From contig VIIQ02000895.1 in the NCBI GenBank assembly GCA_007449985.2, positions 124,001 through 188,000 on the forward strand: 64,000 bases of DNA. The letters are read 5' to 3'. The DNA comes from Desmodesmus armatus. Lineage: Eukaryota > Chlorophyta > Chlorophyceae > Sphaeropleales > Scenedesmaceae. Shown here in pieces: positions 46,301-58,912 of the stretch; position 1 is the first letter of the stretch, and every line of letters begins with the position of its first letter. The notes beneath the pieces were generated by a model that was not told the DNA's origin, made no database searches, and saw nothing but the letters and a program-made list of their open reading frames with translations. The position numbers and the translations under genes are program-made.

Positions 46301-48005
46301 TGGCAGTGCTGTAGCGGCAGCAGCCGCCGCCGGCAGCAGCGGCGGCTGTGCGGACCGCATCAGCAGTCCCCCGCGGGTAGCCACAAAGTCTAGTAAGGGT
46401 GGGGCGAAGAGTCAGGCAGGGGCGGGTGTCGTACACATCAGTGAGGGAGGGTTGAACTCTCCGCGGGCGTCACCGCGGCGTGGCAGCGGTCGCACGATGG
46501 TGGCAGTTGATGCGGGCGCCAGCTGCGGCAGCAGTGGGGGCGGGATGGGCCGACAGGCGAGCGGCAGCAGCCGGCGCGGCAGCAACGGGACCTCGGAAGG
46601 GCAGCAGCATCAGCATCGTCAGCAGCAGCAGCGCCTGCCTGGATCCCCTCCTGAGCTGTCTGACCTGCAGCAGCAGCATCAGCAGCATGACTGGCAGCAG
46701 CAACAGCGCCACCATTCTCACCGGCACCAGCAGCACCACCCGCACCGCCAGCAGCAGCAGCAGCGCTGCTTCACCAGCTTGGAAGACATGCCCGATGGCC
46801 AGCAACCCCTGTTGCAGCAGCAGCAGCCTGGCTTTCAGCAGCTCGACCCGTCGTGGCAGTTGGCATCAGCAGTGCCGGTCCCAGCTGCAGCCCCTGGTGC
46901 GTGCATGCAGGCATCTGCTGCTGGCGCCCTGCCTGTGTGCCCCAGCGATCAGCTCTTCTCTGTGGGCAGTAGGGGCGCCCACGATGCTGTGCTGGGCGGG
47001 GCGCAGGCAGTAGATGGCGCTGGTGCAGGCACTGGGGTGGGCTTGCATGGTCTCAGCAAGAGTGCGCCTGGCGCTCCTGCGGCATTCTCAGCAGTGGGGG
47101 CAGAGGCCGTTTCGCAGCAGCAGTCTGCGGTTGCTGCGCGGCCTAGCAGCACTGGTAGGGGTGCGTCAGCAGCAGGCGCGGCTGCTGGCGGGGCTGCTGC
47201 GGGAGCTGGAGGACAGCACTTCAAGTGGCTGTTCAAACGCAGTGGCAGCGGCAGCGGCAGCAGCGGTGGGGGCGGCACACCCTCCACTTCACCGCCGGCG
47301 GGGTCTGCAGGGGCTGATGCAGCTGCACCTGCTGTGGAGAGGCACAGGAGTGTTGTCAGCTCAGCACACAGCAACGGCAACAGGGCGGATGCTAGCCGCT
47401 TTTCAGCAGGGCTGGCACCAGGGTCTGATGTTGCTGTGGCAGCTGCTGTGCGGCAGGGGCAGCAGCGGCACCGGCAGCAGGGGCAGGACGGCGCCAGCCA
47501 GCAGCAGCATGGCCAACGCAGCAGGGGTGGGGGTGGCATCTGTGTGGCAGGGCTGCCTGCAGCAGCTGCTGCAATGCCTTTGGCAGCACCGGCAGCAGCT
47601 GGAGCTGGCACAGCCAGCAGTGGCGGGGCAACTGCGGTTGCTAGCAGCGATCTTGACGCAGGTGCATCCGGATCGGACCTGCTGACAGGCGTTGCTGGCA
47701 TAGAGGGGGAGCTAGTGGATGCGGACATTGCAGCAGCTATAGAAGCATCCCTTGCGGACCAGCACGTGCTTGAGCAGCAGCAGCAGCAGGAGTTGGCACC
47801 AGTCCTGCAGACCAGGCAGCCTCACAGCCTGGAGGAGGAGGAGCAGATGTTGCGGGAGGCCATCGCACTGTCTCTGGCGCTGGCGGAGCCTACTGCACAG
47901 CAGCAGCAGGACCAGCAGCATGGGCCGCTGGCGCAGCCTCCAGCAGCGCTGCCGCAGCAGCAGGAGCAGGCGCAGCTGTCATCTGTTTTGCCGTCTGACT
48001 CCTAG
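43330..48005 (+). CDS. Alpha/beta hydrolase with long polyGln tail and ubiquitin-interacting motifs
   Basis: Eight exons: 43330-43376, 43466-43556, 43763-43945, 44333-44515, 44869-44946, 45336-45498, 45633-45802 and 46101-48005, giving 939 aa. The first 305 residues match a plant hydrolase family. They begin MNIWDQLVDCICRPPR and include LQCSHYFP, VVYCHCNSGSRRDAEEA and GSGLSDG. The nucleophile elbow is GLWGRSMGAV (Ser about 149), with Asp about 240 in GHGEEDSFI and His about 274 in GDHNHPRP. The last exon (635 codons) is low complexity (Gln, Ser, Gly, Ala, His runs). It ends with two UIM-like helices, DIAAAIEASL (about 843-852) and EEEEQMLREAIALSLALA (about 883-900), as in plant relatives where the latter follows the hydrolase closely. 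A cytosolic location is likely. The substrate is unknown; UIMs suggest recruitment to ubiquitylated partners (inference). Confidence 0.9.
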
Positions 48006-49518
48006 GGTTGCAGACGCAGGCACTGCTGTTTGTTTGCGCCGAGGCACAGCCAGCCGTCGGCACAGCGGTTCAACAGCAGTAGCTGCAGTGAGGCGGGGCG
48101 CACAGGGCAACAGCAGCGACACCATCAGCTGTGGTGTTTTTGGCAGCAGTGGTGCCTGTCTGGTGCCGACAGTGGGCCGAGTAGCATTACTGGCAGTAGC
48201 AGCATGAAGCTAGGGCATGGTCGCTCAAGCAGACGCATCCGCCATGTGGGGTTTGTTTGCAGCCGTGCACGTTTCAATTCGTGCTTTTGGTGACCTTCTT
48301 ACCCAGGGCTGCAGGCTGCTGCATTTTGTGGGCAGCAGCAGTGTCAGCGGGCATAGCTTTGTTTTTGAGCTGATGGAGGGCATGAGTGTCAATCATGCAG
48401 GCTTGAGATGTGCTTTGAAAGGGAGGAACGTGATCATGGCGCAATCTATACTGGCCTGAAAGCCGACACAAGGTTTATTAGCAGCACTGGATACAACCAC
48501 ACTGGCAGCAGCTTGGCAGGTGCTGGGTTTGCTGACAATAGTATGCAAGGCTGTTTAGATAGTGTGCCATGTACGTCTGTATCAACGACACAGCAGCAGT
48601 CAGTACTGTGCCCCAAGCTGATCTGGCAGTGTATTAGGGTTGTGCGCTTGTATCTGCCGTGCCAGCATGAGGTTTGGTGTGCCCGCCTGTAAGGGCAAAC
48701 ATGTGGGCTTGGGCTGGTTGGCCCTTTTTTGCCAACATGTGGGCTATTGCTGGTCGCTTTCGCTTTTGATTTGGCGGCATACGTATTGATTCATTGCTCC
48801 TGTGTGATGCTGTTGATACAGACCGCCAGCTACAGCCACACTGGCGGCGGTTTGGGTCTGGAGCATGCGGTCTTTGGGACTGACGACGCTGCTGTGCTGC
48901 AATTTGGTGTCCTGTGGGCATGCCGTAGTGCTTGGCTATATAGGCTGTATGGCATCAGCGATGGGTGTCAGCACATCCCCAACCCGTTGGGACCCTTACA
49001 TCTAAATGCATCTCTTGGGCACACGTTTCACCGTCACAAGCTCACACATGCACTTGCACCAGAGGTGCCACATGTGCACTTTGTGGGGCCATGGGCAGCT
49101 GATCATCATCCCCTCGGAGGGGAAACTCGCTAATGGTTGAGGCTGTACCTGCCAGACGTCTGTCGACACACCTCCAGTCCACACCCAGCACAGACAACCA
49201 ACACCACCATGGCCACTCTGATCATGCATGCATGCATGAAGTGTATTAGAATCTAACAAGCATCACTGAAGCTGTTGGAACAGCACTGCGATCACATCAA
49301 GCTGGTGTCACCATTGTGACGTCACATGTCGACATGATCACACAAACGCCTAGAATCAAACATCACACCATCTGCAGCAAGGCTGCAGCCACCAAAGGTC
49401 ACCGGTCACCAGGTGGCTGAACCAGCCTGCCAAACTGACAGTCAAAAATACCATCTCACACATGCCTGCGCTAGGGTTTACACCCTGCCTTAGCTGAGGG
49501 AGATGTTATGCTTGAGGC
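48006..49518. other. Intergenic, no gene seen
   Basis: 3' flank of the hydrolase and, from the other side, of gene E. It includes CAG-rich sequence to about 48200. No domain, RNA or transposon was recognised. Confidence 0.5.
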
Positions 49519-52500
49519 TCAGTTGCCGCCTGTGGCTGCCACGGCGGGCACTGCCTTCTTGAGCATGTCCCTGGCTGTGTTGACCTTGCTCATGAGGGCA
49601 CCCATCACGGGCCCGTCATCCATGGTGGACAGCAGCTCAGCAACACGGGTCTGCTGCAGCAGGGAGCCAACCTGGGAGCCAACACTGCTGACAGCGTTGA
49701 ACTTGCCCAGCACAGCCTGCACAAGCAGGACAGAGAGGGCAAGGGGGCAAGAGCACACAGGAGCGTGGGTTGTTGAGGTGGTGTGTAAAATGAAAGGTGT
49801 TCTTCCTTGCACATGCATCTAAACCACAACAGCTACGACCCTGGCAGACTACAAAGTGGGTGTGACAACATCCTGGCATGCCTGATGCATCCAGCTGAAC
49901 AGACATCCGTCGGCAGTTGCACTCAGCAGGGAAATCTGGGTGTGCAACACCACAGCCGCCATGATGACTACTCAACATTTCAGAGGCCCGCCTGTTCCCA
50001 CACGTACCGCTGATGGTGTAGGCAGTGCCTTGAGTGCTGCGTCCACCTTGTCCAGTGCCTGGCCCAGTGCCTGCAGCTTGGCCACATCCAGCTGGAGCTT
50101 CAGGTCAACCACAGGCCCACTCAGCTTGGAGTCCTTGGCAGCACTCAGCACAGCAATGATCTTGTCTGGGGAGGGGGAAGGAGAGGGGATGGCAGGCAGG
50201 GCAAGTTGCAGGACAGAGGGTCAGCACACCCAGGAGAAACCACCATGCATCACTCTTGCTGCCAGGCAGCGCATCTTACTCTGTGCTTTTACACAACTGC
50301 CATACTCACCCTTGGATGAAAGGGGGCCGCAGGGGGGTTGCTGCTTGAGCCCATGTGTATGTGATAAAGAGACGGTGCCACCGTTCACTGTTGAACATCC
50401 CAACCGCACCCGAGCAGACATTCCTGCAAGCCTTGCGCACTGAGCGTTGGGGATCTATTTGGGGTCGGCTCCTGCCGCTATTCGCCCTTTGTCGGCACCT
50501 TTCGTACGTTTCCTGCACCCACCCCTCACTCACCCAGCATTGCCTCCAGGACTGTTGCCTTGGCTGTGATGGCGTTGTTGATGTGTGTCTTGGCGGCACC
50601 CTCGCTGGTCAGGTACAGCTGGCCCATGTTGCTCAGGCCAGCAACAACAAGCTGGGCAACAGCACCTGGGGGGGGGGAGGGAGGATGGGCAGGCGGCAGC
50701 AGGCGGGAGGTTTGTCAGGCAACCAGCATTGTTAGGCAGGTACGCTGTCAGGCGGGAACTTCCTGTCAAACCTGCTTGCTAGCAAGGACAGCACAGACCG
50801 CTTCATGCTGCTCGCCCTCATTCAAGCCACACATGGCAGAACGTTTAGCAGGAAAGAAGCGTCCCTGGGAGTTTGATAGGGCCTACCTGCGCTTGACTTG
50901 TAGTCTCCTGTCAGGCTGCCGTGCAGGGAGCTCAGCTGGCCAAAGGTGCCCAACACAGACTCAACCTGGGCAGGTCGAGGGAGGGGTTGCAAAGTGTGCA
51001 GAACAGCAATGGTGATTGAATGTGATACAGGTTTGTGGCATGAACTGCAGGAGTGGTTACTGCGCAGCAAAGTAAGACATGGTTGAGAGTGAACATATGA
51101 TGCATCACGTTGGTTGAAGTGATGCTCTCAACACAAGCATGGCGTGGTGCTGACCCTGGCAACAGAGCTGCAGCGCGGGCTCATCACTCACTGTTCCCTT
51201 GGCCTCTGCCGACACGAACTGCATCAGGTTTGCGATGAATCCCCTGAGTGACTTGTCCTTGTCGCCCAGCAGGGAGCCCTTCCTGGTGATCAGGCCCTGG
51301 GCGGCAGTGCCAGCGGTGTTGACGCCGTTGATGGTGTCAGAAACCTTCTTGTTGAAAAAACCCTTGTACACAGCTGGGGGGGGGGGGACAGCGCCAATAG
51401 GCAGGGCACCATCACGTCAGCAAGTGTGTCCATCATGTGTTCCCATCCATCCATCTTTAGTTGTGGGGGGCCCTGGCGAGCATGGCATGCTCGTGGTCAC
51501 AACGGTTGTCAAGGATTGGCCCAGTGCATAGGCTGCATCAAAGCAAGGAGCACATACACAATCACTCACCGCTCTGGTCTGCCACCAGCTTCAGCACATC
51601 AGCGATGTGTGTGGCCACAGCATCCCTGCCTGCATCCTTGACGGTGTGGACGGCACCCAGCACACCAGTGGGGGCTGCAGGACAATCACAGCAATCACAG
51701 CACAGCAACACACAGGCATTAGTTGGTTGCGGTGATACCAACACAGCACCCGGACAAATTACTGTGTTTGGCAGCAGCACAAAGCGAAGGATTCCGCACA
51801 GTCCATCAACTAAGCACGACAGCCTTGCGCAGACTCAGCGATACAAACGGATTTCCATCTGGCAGGTGAGTGCAAGCCATCAGGTGTGGGAAAGTAGCAG
51901 CAAGCAAAGGTATTGACAGCTCTCGCCACCACACAACCACAGTGCTGCACTCACCAGCGTCGGCCTTGAAGCCAGGGAACAGCAGGCCCATCAGGTTGGC
52001 ACTGTCAGACCTGAGAGAGGCCAGGGGCTTGGCAGCCTCAGTCTTGTTGCTGTCAGTGGGGCCAGCGGCGGCAGTGACAGGGGCGGCGGCAGGGGCAGGG
52101 GCAGGTGCTGCTGCCATGGTTGCGGTGCCCTCGCACAGCTGCAGAGTCCAGCTGGTCAGGGAGATCAGGCGCCTGCAGGGGACAGGAGCAAGGAAGGTAG
52201 GTAAGTTGTGTGGTGAGGTGAACGGCTTGCATGATGCGCCTGGGCCTTGCCATTCTGCATGCCAGCTGTTGAGAGCATAAACAAACAACCATAACAAGGT
52301 TTGCAGGAGCTACATGCTTGAAGCAACGTGGGCAGGGCACTCCAAAGGAACTTCTCATGTGCACATGTCCAGCAGACAGCTAACAGCATGCAGGCACTGT
52401 TACAACAATATTCTACGCTGGACTGCCTTGGCTGCGCCGCACAACCCTCCTTGCCATGTGTGCTGCTTGAATGCCTGCTGAGCACCCTGCTGTCTTGCTG

Positions 52501-52888
52501 CGCCCAGCACTCACCCCTCAGCGCCAGGCTGGCTGTCAGTAATGCGCAGCACATACTGGCCGGTGGCGGGCTGGCCTGCGTTGACAGGGGCCTGGGGGTT
52601 GTAGGAGCCAACCTGGTCCTCAGCAGGGGCCATGGCGCTCTCCGTGAAGGCGTCGTTGGCAGTAGCCCTGTGCATGAGAGCCAGCTGCAGGGAGGACACG
52701 TCAGGGTGGCCCAGCACCAAGTTGGACACCCGGACGTTTCCGACAGGGAAAGTGTCGGGCACGACGATCGTGTCCTGGACCATGGCGGTGTTTGCAACAG
52801 CGTTGAAGGTCTTGTAGATGCGGCATGTGGACTGGGCGCTGGCAACAGCCAGACCAAGGGCCAGCACAAAGACAGCGACTGTCTTCAT
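49519..52888 (-). CDS. Gene E: secreted protein of unknown function with P-domain-like N-terminus
   Basis: Eight exons (52515-52888, 51955-52172, 51570-51674, 51192-51373, 50887-50965, 50534-50665, 50008-50165, 49519-49716) give a closed 481-aa frame. The signal peptide is MKTVAVFVLALGLAVASA. Residues about 20-135 (VRVSNLVLGHPDVSSLQLAL, YVLRITD, SLTSWTLQLCEG) have the strand pattern of a proprotein-convertase P/Homo-B type beta sandwich, but without a protease domain. A short Ala/Pro linker follows, then about 300 residues predicted mostly helical with repeated small amphipathic segments (DTINGVNTAGTAAQGL, TVLEAMLG, LQLDVAKLQALGQALDKV), with few Cys. An extracellular or cell-wall location is likely. 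It is nearly identical to gene H and divergent from gene F. The function is unknown. Confidence 0.85.
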
Positions 52889-53355
52889 CGTGGCGAACGC
52901 TCAAACTTTGAAAGGACGTGATTCAATATGTACTGAGCTATTTGATGCAGCGGTATATTTCATGCAAGTAAAAACTGCATGCACTTCTCATGCCTTTGCC
53001 TTTGAAGTTTCGATCGTCCCAAGAGACCGCCAAGGTTGCGGCAACGGTTGTTTCAGCGCCCCGGCCAAGGTCCCCCGTGCCGGCCAAGCCTGGCAACTCG
53101 ATGCAGCTAATACAATTATTCTCTGGATAATCAGTGCGATAAGGTAAAATGAGTAAGCAACCAGGCGTGCCGAAGTGTTTCGGCAACCTTGGCGACAACC
53201 TTACCGGACCGGCTGAGCGTTGACCTTGATCGCGCGTGACTAGTTCAAGTCCTCAAAACGCTGGACCCGATCACACCCAGGCACAAGTCTCCAACGACTT
53301 TGTTTCAGAACCACACAAACTCAAAGAATCGTCTTCTTGGCCCGCACAAGCACAA
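52889..53355. promoter_or_regulatory. Divergent promoter region of genes E and F
   Basis: 467 bp separate the two start codons. The region holds CCAAGGTTGC (53030-53039) and its reverse complement GCAACCTTGG (53183-53192), plus weaker variants. The same words recur in the G/H promoter. A TATA-like ATATACC on the minus strand (about 52960-52967) could serve E. Confidence 0.6.
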
Positions 53356-55185
53356 ATGGCCCGCACAGCCTTCACAGTCTTGGCCCTGGCCTTGCTCTGC
53401 GCCTCTGCCTTTGCTGAGGACAAGCCCGCGGACAAGATCTCCGCCGCTGCAGGTGCCGCAGCTGGTGCCATTGGCGCAGCTGTCGGTCCCGCGGTGACAG
53501 CACTGACCGCTGGTATCGTGCCCGCAGAGACTGCTGCAGGTAAGTCGGGAGTGAACAAAGGGGTTGAAGCTCGGTGACTTGCATGACGGCATTCTGATGA
53601 ATATCACAGCTGGATAGGCACTGTTTGGGTGTGCATACCTGTCCTGACCCTACCTTGAGCAGCAACGAATAGCCTGTCCTTGGGCGCCCCACAACATGTG
53701 CGCCGTTGGTTGCATACAGGGCCAGCTTTTATTCACCAACCTGTTCACCTTGCGCTCACACTTGCATGTTAACAAACGTATGGTGCTGCAAAGGCACAAT
53801 ATCAAGAGCCGCTGCACTTGTACTGTTGTGCTGTTGCAGTTGCTGGTGCCAACATCCTTCTGGCTGGTCAGTCTGCACAGGCTGCCCACTCTGCAGCAGG
53901 CAAGCTGGTTGGCGGCCTGCTGACCAAGTCCCTGGATGCCCACCGCTCTGCCGGCCGCCTGCTGGTTGAGATTGTCAACGCCATCAACTCCCTGAACATC
54001 GCTGGCATCAACGTCGCCGCTGGCGTCACCAACAGCGCCCTGTCTGCTCTGGTCGGCAAGATCAGGTAGGATGGTCATTGTACCTAGTTGGTGGAAGGCA
54101 AGCTCCCCAGGGCTGTATGTGTGGCAGGGGCGTGCAGCAAACCGGCTGAACACTCAAAGATACCAACAGTGATGCCATGGTCCAGGCAAAGTTGCTGCTC
54201 CTTACTGTCAATCACTTCCTGGCTGCATTTGCATGGCATTCGTGGCTGCATTTGCGTGGCATTCTTGGCTGCATTGGCATTCTGCCTCAAATAACACAAC
54301 CTGCGGCATAAGTCTGAGCCAGGCGCTGCCAGCTTTGTAAACCCTTTTGCTGTTTGCTGTCCCATCTTACCTCCACTCCCAAACCTCATTGCCGCACACA
54401 GGGGTGAGGCTCTTGCCATCGGCAACATCTACACTGAGCTGCTGGGCGAGTTTGGCCGCTTCGTGGGTGGATCCATCACCGCTGTGCAGACCCTGAACCG
54501 CGGTGTGTTCGTGTCCCCCCTGGCTCTGGGCGTCAACCACCTGGAGAAGACCCTCGACGGCCTCATCACCTTCCTGCAGGTACGGGCAAACTGTGCTGAC
54601 CTCAGGACCTCAGGGCCTGGTGCTGATTGGTGACAGATCTCTTGTGGTTGATGAGGGCTTTGTGCTGCCAAGACATGCCTTGCTGTGCTGAGTGCTGGAC
54701 ATCATGATGGACAAACTGGTCCACTAACAGGCCTGAGGGCACAGTCCTCTGTTGCGCAAGCACTGTCTGAACAAGCTTGGTGTGTCAACATTCAGCAATC
54801 CTTGCCGTGAAGTTGCAGCCCAGCTGTGATCCCTGTCAGTGATCCTCAATGAGCTGCACACCTTGACAGTCCACACCATGCTGACCCATCCCCTGTTTCC
54901 ACTGCCGTTCACCCAACCCTGCAGGCTGCCGTCGGCCCCAGCGTTGCCACCCCCGTCACTGCCGCCATGTGGGCACCCCACCTGGCCACCCTGCGCGCTG
55001 TGAGGGGTCTGCTCAACGCCCTGTCCGACGCTATCCAGGGTCCCCAGGGTAACCTGATCGGTGCTGTGGATGGTGCAGTGCAGGCTGCAAGCAGCGTGCT
55101 GGGCGGTGCTCCCGGTGGTGCTGGCAACATCGGTGGCCTGATCAGCACTGCCCTCAACCTCATTGGCAGGATCCCAGGCCTGTGA
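53356..55185 (+). CDS. Gene F: secreted Ala/Gly-rich helical protein of unknown function
   Basis: Four exons (53356-53539, 53840-54065, 54402-54579, 54925-55185) give a closed 282-aa frame. The signal peptide is MARTAFTVLALALLCASAFA. The mature protein is rich in Ala, Gly, Val, Ile and Leu and lacks Cys and long charged stretches. Segments such as AAGAAAGAIGAAVGPAVTAL, IVNAINSLNIAGINVAAGV and GGLISTALNLIGRIPGL suggest packed small-residue helices, possibly membrane-active or surface-layer forming; this is inference. It is a close paralogue of gene G, which is 13 residues shorter near the C-terminus. It diverges from gene E across a 467-bp promoter. No known family recognised. Confidence 0.85.
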
Positions 55186-58100
55186 ATGTGACATGTGTGA
55201 CAGTGGCGGTTTGATACTCGTGTGATCATGTCGACAGTGACACAGCTTGATGTGATCACAACAGCTTTGTGAAGCTTCTGTGATTTGGTGTAAAGTTTGG
55301 GACAGTTTAAATGAGGTGTGCGCATGTTCTGCTGAGTTAACCAGCACACAATGTGAACCAGCTTTATCAGTACTAGTGTTATGTCTGGTTTGAGAGCCTG
55401 TTGGTGGTGACGATGCTCTCCTGGCAGGTGCAAGCATGTGTGCCACTGCTGTTGTGCGGCAAACAAATGGTGTAACATTTTCTGCACAAGGCTTGTTATC
55501 AGCATTGCGGTAAACCGTTACTTTAGTCACTGTAGTTGCATGCCTTCATGATGCAGCAGCAACTCTACAAGGTCACCACACCCATGCAAAACATGCAGTC
55601 ATGCAGGATGGTTGCATGTTTTAATTTAGTTTGATTTGCCCAATGGTTGCAAGCCCACCAAAGCACCGTATGAACAGAGCCCTGTGAGTGCTACCACAGC
55701 ATTCATGCTGCAAGCACCAAACCTTGTGGCAAAGCATGGCCCAATTCTTGCATGTATGCAAAAACTCATGTGACTCTGGGCACACGACATGCCCCAGCCT
55801 AAGCCCAGCCACGTCAGTGATCAGAGCACCAGCACAGAGCGTTGTAGTCTGCACACTAGCTGGCTTGATCCCAAAGCTGAGCATCATGATGGTAACGAAA
55901 TCATGGTCTGAGCCTCAAATTCAAATCCGCTAAGGCTAATGATTGCTGGCACAGGGTCCTGCTGCTGTCTTGATGCATCAACCAATACACCAGCTCTCCA
56001 TCCAGGAATCCAGGCCACACGCGTGGGCTGTCAACATGCGCTGTCAGACTCCCCACCAACCTTTTTGCTACATGCGCTGTCAAATCAGGGTGTCGGCCGT
56101 GGATGGATGCAGACCGCATGCAGTGCCTCAGCCTGGATCTAGCTAGGACATTTGGCCACAAACACTCAGTGGGGGACCCAGATGCAATGTTAAGAGGACG
56201 CGCCAGCCAGTGTGTACTGCCCTGTTTCACACCAGCATGCTGCAGTGTTGTGACAACTAGGTGGTACCGCAATACTGTATACAGCCATATACACTACTAC
56301 CCTGTACTACGGTGCTACGGTACTGCTACGGTAGCTGCTGTGAACCGACATTCGCAGTTCAACTGTGCTGACAGGCCGCTGCAGCCTGCTGGGAGGTGAA
56401 ACCTCAAGCCTGCAGACAGGTGGGCAGACGTGGTTGCAACAGGCAGCGCTGAGCTGCTACCGGGGGCGTGGTGGGGAAACAGTCGCCAGAGCACATGCAG
56501 GCACTGCTGGTTGTACCATCAATTGGCCACTGCCACTGGCAGCTTTGATTGAACTATGGTAGTGACCCCAGCCAGACCTGCAGCCCAAGTAAGCATGCAT
56601 CTCCTGCACAAAGGGCTCCTACCATGCTGCACGCCTGCACTGGCCAGGTGCATTGTCCCCGCTGCAGTGCGCACAGGGGGGTCCGTGCCCCAGCGCTGGC
56701 TGCAGCGCTTGACTAAAGTGCCTACCATGCTGTGCTTGCAGCAAGCCATGGGTGTTTGTCTGCTGCTGTCCTGGACTGTGCAGCAGCTGAGGGCCCCAGG
56801 TATGATAGTGACTATTTCTGACGGTGATACTTTTCCCTTGCCCCGGGCGCCCTCTGCGGGCAGGGCCCTGGCCCCTGCACTGCTCATAAGGGCATGTGCA
56901 TCGCTGTATGCAGGCATGCACCTGCCTTGCCCTGGCCACACTCCAGCGCACTGCTAGTAGCGTTGATGTCGGTATCCCTGGCACCATTGGCTGTGTGAGC
57001 AGCCATGAAAGGCAATGCTGTTGCCTGAGTGCTGTTGCCTGCCAGGCACCCACGGTGTGGGCCTAAGGTATAGTATAGAACGTCTAACGCTCAGCTGGCG
57101 TCAGTGCGGCATCGACCTCTGCTGGGGGGGGGGATGTCTTGCCAGCTGAGGGATTTGCGTGTGCTCTGTGCAAAAAAACTCAGCTGCCGCCATGGCAAGC
57201 GTTGGATGCCCCTCGAACAGTTTCCAGCGTTGCAGCAATTTTGCACAGACAAAAGGCTCAGAGCCTCACTCGCGGATGCACTGCTTTGCTGCTGCATGGG
57301 CACTGTGTTCTGCAGACCAGCCGACGGACGTGGGCCATGCTGTGCAGTGTGAACTGATATACAGGTTGTTGTTTGTTCTGTATCCAGCCGCTGGGTCCCC
57401 TAACGTTCCCAGGAGGGGAATGACCTGCCTTGATCGCATTCGTCACGGGGCCTTGTGCAGATCATGATAGGTCCCGTGCAGCATGAGTGCATGGAGTAAA
57501 CGTAACTTAAGTTGTCCAGGGAACGGTATTGGTTTGGAAAAGTGGTGGGCCGCTGCGACCCGGGATGAGTCACGTGGTGGTGTCCGCAGCAGCCGAGTGA
57601 CAGTCTTCGGACGGACCCTTCAACTCTTTCAAGCGTCTTTTACGTGGTACGTGACTATAAATCTGGCCTTTATACTGCTGCTGCTGCTGCTGTCGTTGAA
57701 CACAGTACTGCACCCCTGACATGCGTCCCTTTCACTTCATTCGTGTTCAGCGAAGATACAGCTACTAATATCGCGTACCTTGGAATGACATGCAGGACTA
57801 ACATCTCAGAGAAACTCTTCGGTGTACTGCCAGAAAAATACTGGCAACCAGCTGCGATCTCGCCGAACTAACACCTTGAGCATGAACAGCAGCCAAATTC
57901 AACTTTTTTGTCAGTAGGGATGTTCAATCGCGCCCCCCAGCAATTAGCTTCAACTTCGTCTGCGCGATCAACGCCGCGCTGCTGTGATAACGATGTTGTT
58001 TTATCTTCCTTGATTATCAAATACAAGCTTGGATTGGGTCTGGTCAACAACCGGCGACTTGTTCCTTCCGTATTGACCACCCCACCCCCCCTGCAGGGGG

Positions 58101-58763
58101 GGTGGTGTCCTGACCGGCTCATTAGCATCTTCCTCTAAAGAGGTCGATGCAATACCCCTTGAGCACCGCAGCAACGACCCTTGCACTACATCAGCTGAAC
58201 AGCAGCTGAACAGCACTCCGTCCACAAGCCCAGCACAGCTGCAGGCAGCGTGAGACGTGGTGAAGGACTGTCCTTCAGCAGGTCACAGGGGCGGCACGGT
58301 CTTCCTTGGCTTTAGCTACACCAATCTAGTTGCTGCGGCTCCGAGCCGCGCGGCGCTTATGAGGCACAGCTCAGCCCTGGCCGCCCAGTGGGCTCAAATA
58401 AGGCTTACATACAGCTGCAACTGTACTGCAAGCAGTAGGCACTGGCCAACCCATGCTGTCTGTGGCCCCGAAAGTCAGCGCCACAGTGATGTCAACATGG
58501 ACGCAGCTCCTTCGCCTGATGTGCACTCAGTTGGCTCAGCGGCTGATTGACCATGAAGGATGTGGCACTGCTAAGCCTAGGCAGCATGGTATGGTGTGTT
58601 GACAGACGGTATGCATGCAGATGAGCTGGATGGCTGTGTTTGGACTGTGTTGGGTTGTGTACACTGAGCTGCTTGCTGTTGTCACTGTTGACGGCTTGGC
58701 AAACTCTTTGTTTCACATGGAGGTAAGTCATGTTGTGAGTGTGCAGTTTCAAAATCGGGCTAC

Positions 58764-58802
58764 TAATTCAAACCCAGAGGATCATCCTCTGGGTTTGAAT
58801 TA
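58764..58802. repeat. Perfect 39-nt palindrome (19-bp arms, 1-nt centre)
   Basis: The arm TAATTCAAACCCAGAGGAT is followed by C and its exact reverse complement. There are no runs of T after either side, so it does not look like a simple terminator; it could be a foldback remnant. Confidence 0.9.
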
Positions 58803-58912
58803 CACAACAGCATTTGTATATGTCTTGCTTTCAGGGTGCAACAGCATGGAGGCATGACAGCTCTTCACGTGCGCCACACATGTGAATCTTGCAACTGCTG
58901 ACTAGGGAACTT

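Noticed and set aside
46470..47730. Long overlapping open frames on both strands (for example 46480-47013, 47014-47685 plus; 46949-47728 minus)
   Set aside because: Shadows of the CAG-rich last exon of the hydrolase. The frame retained ends in two UIM-like helices and joins the hydrolase by correct splicing.
54724..55530. Minus-strand open frame of 268 codons opposite the last exon of F
   Set aside because: Antisense to an exon with correct splice borders and a paralogue; no domain and no splice context of its own.
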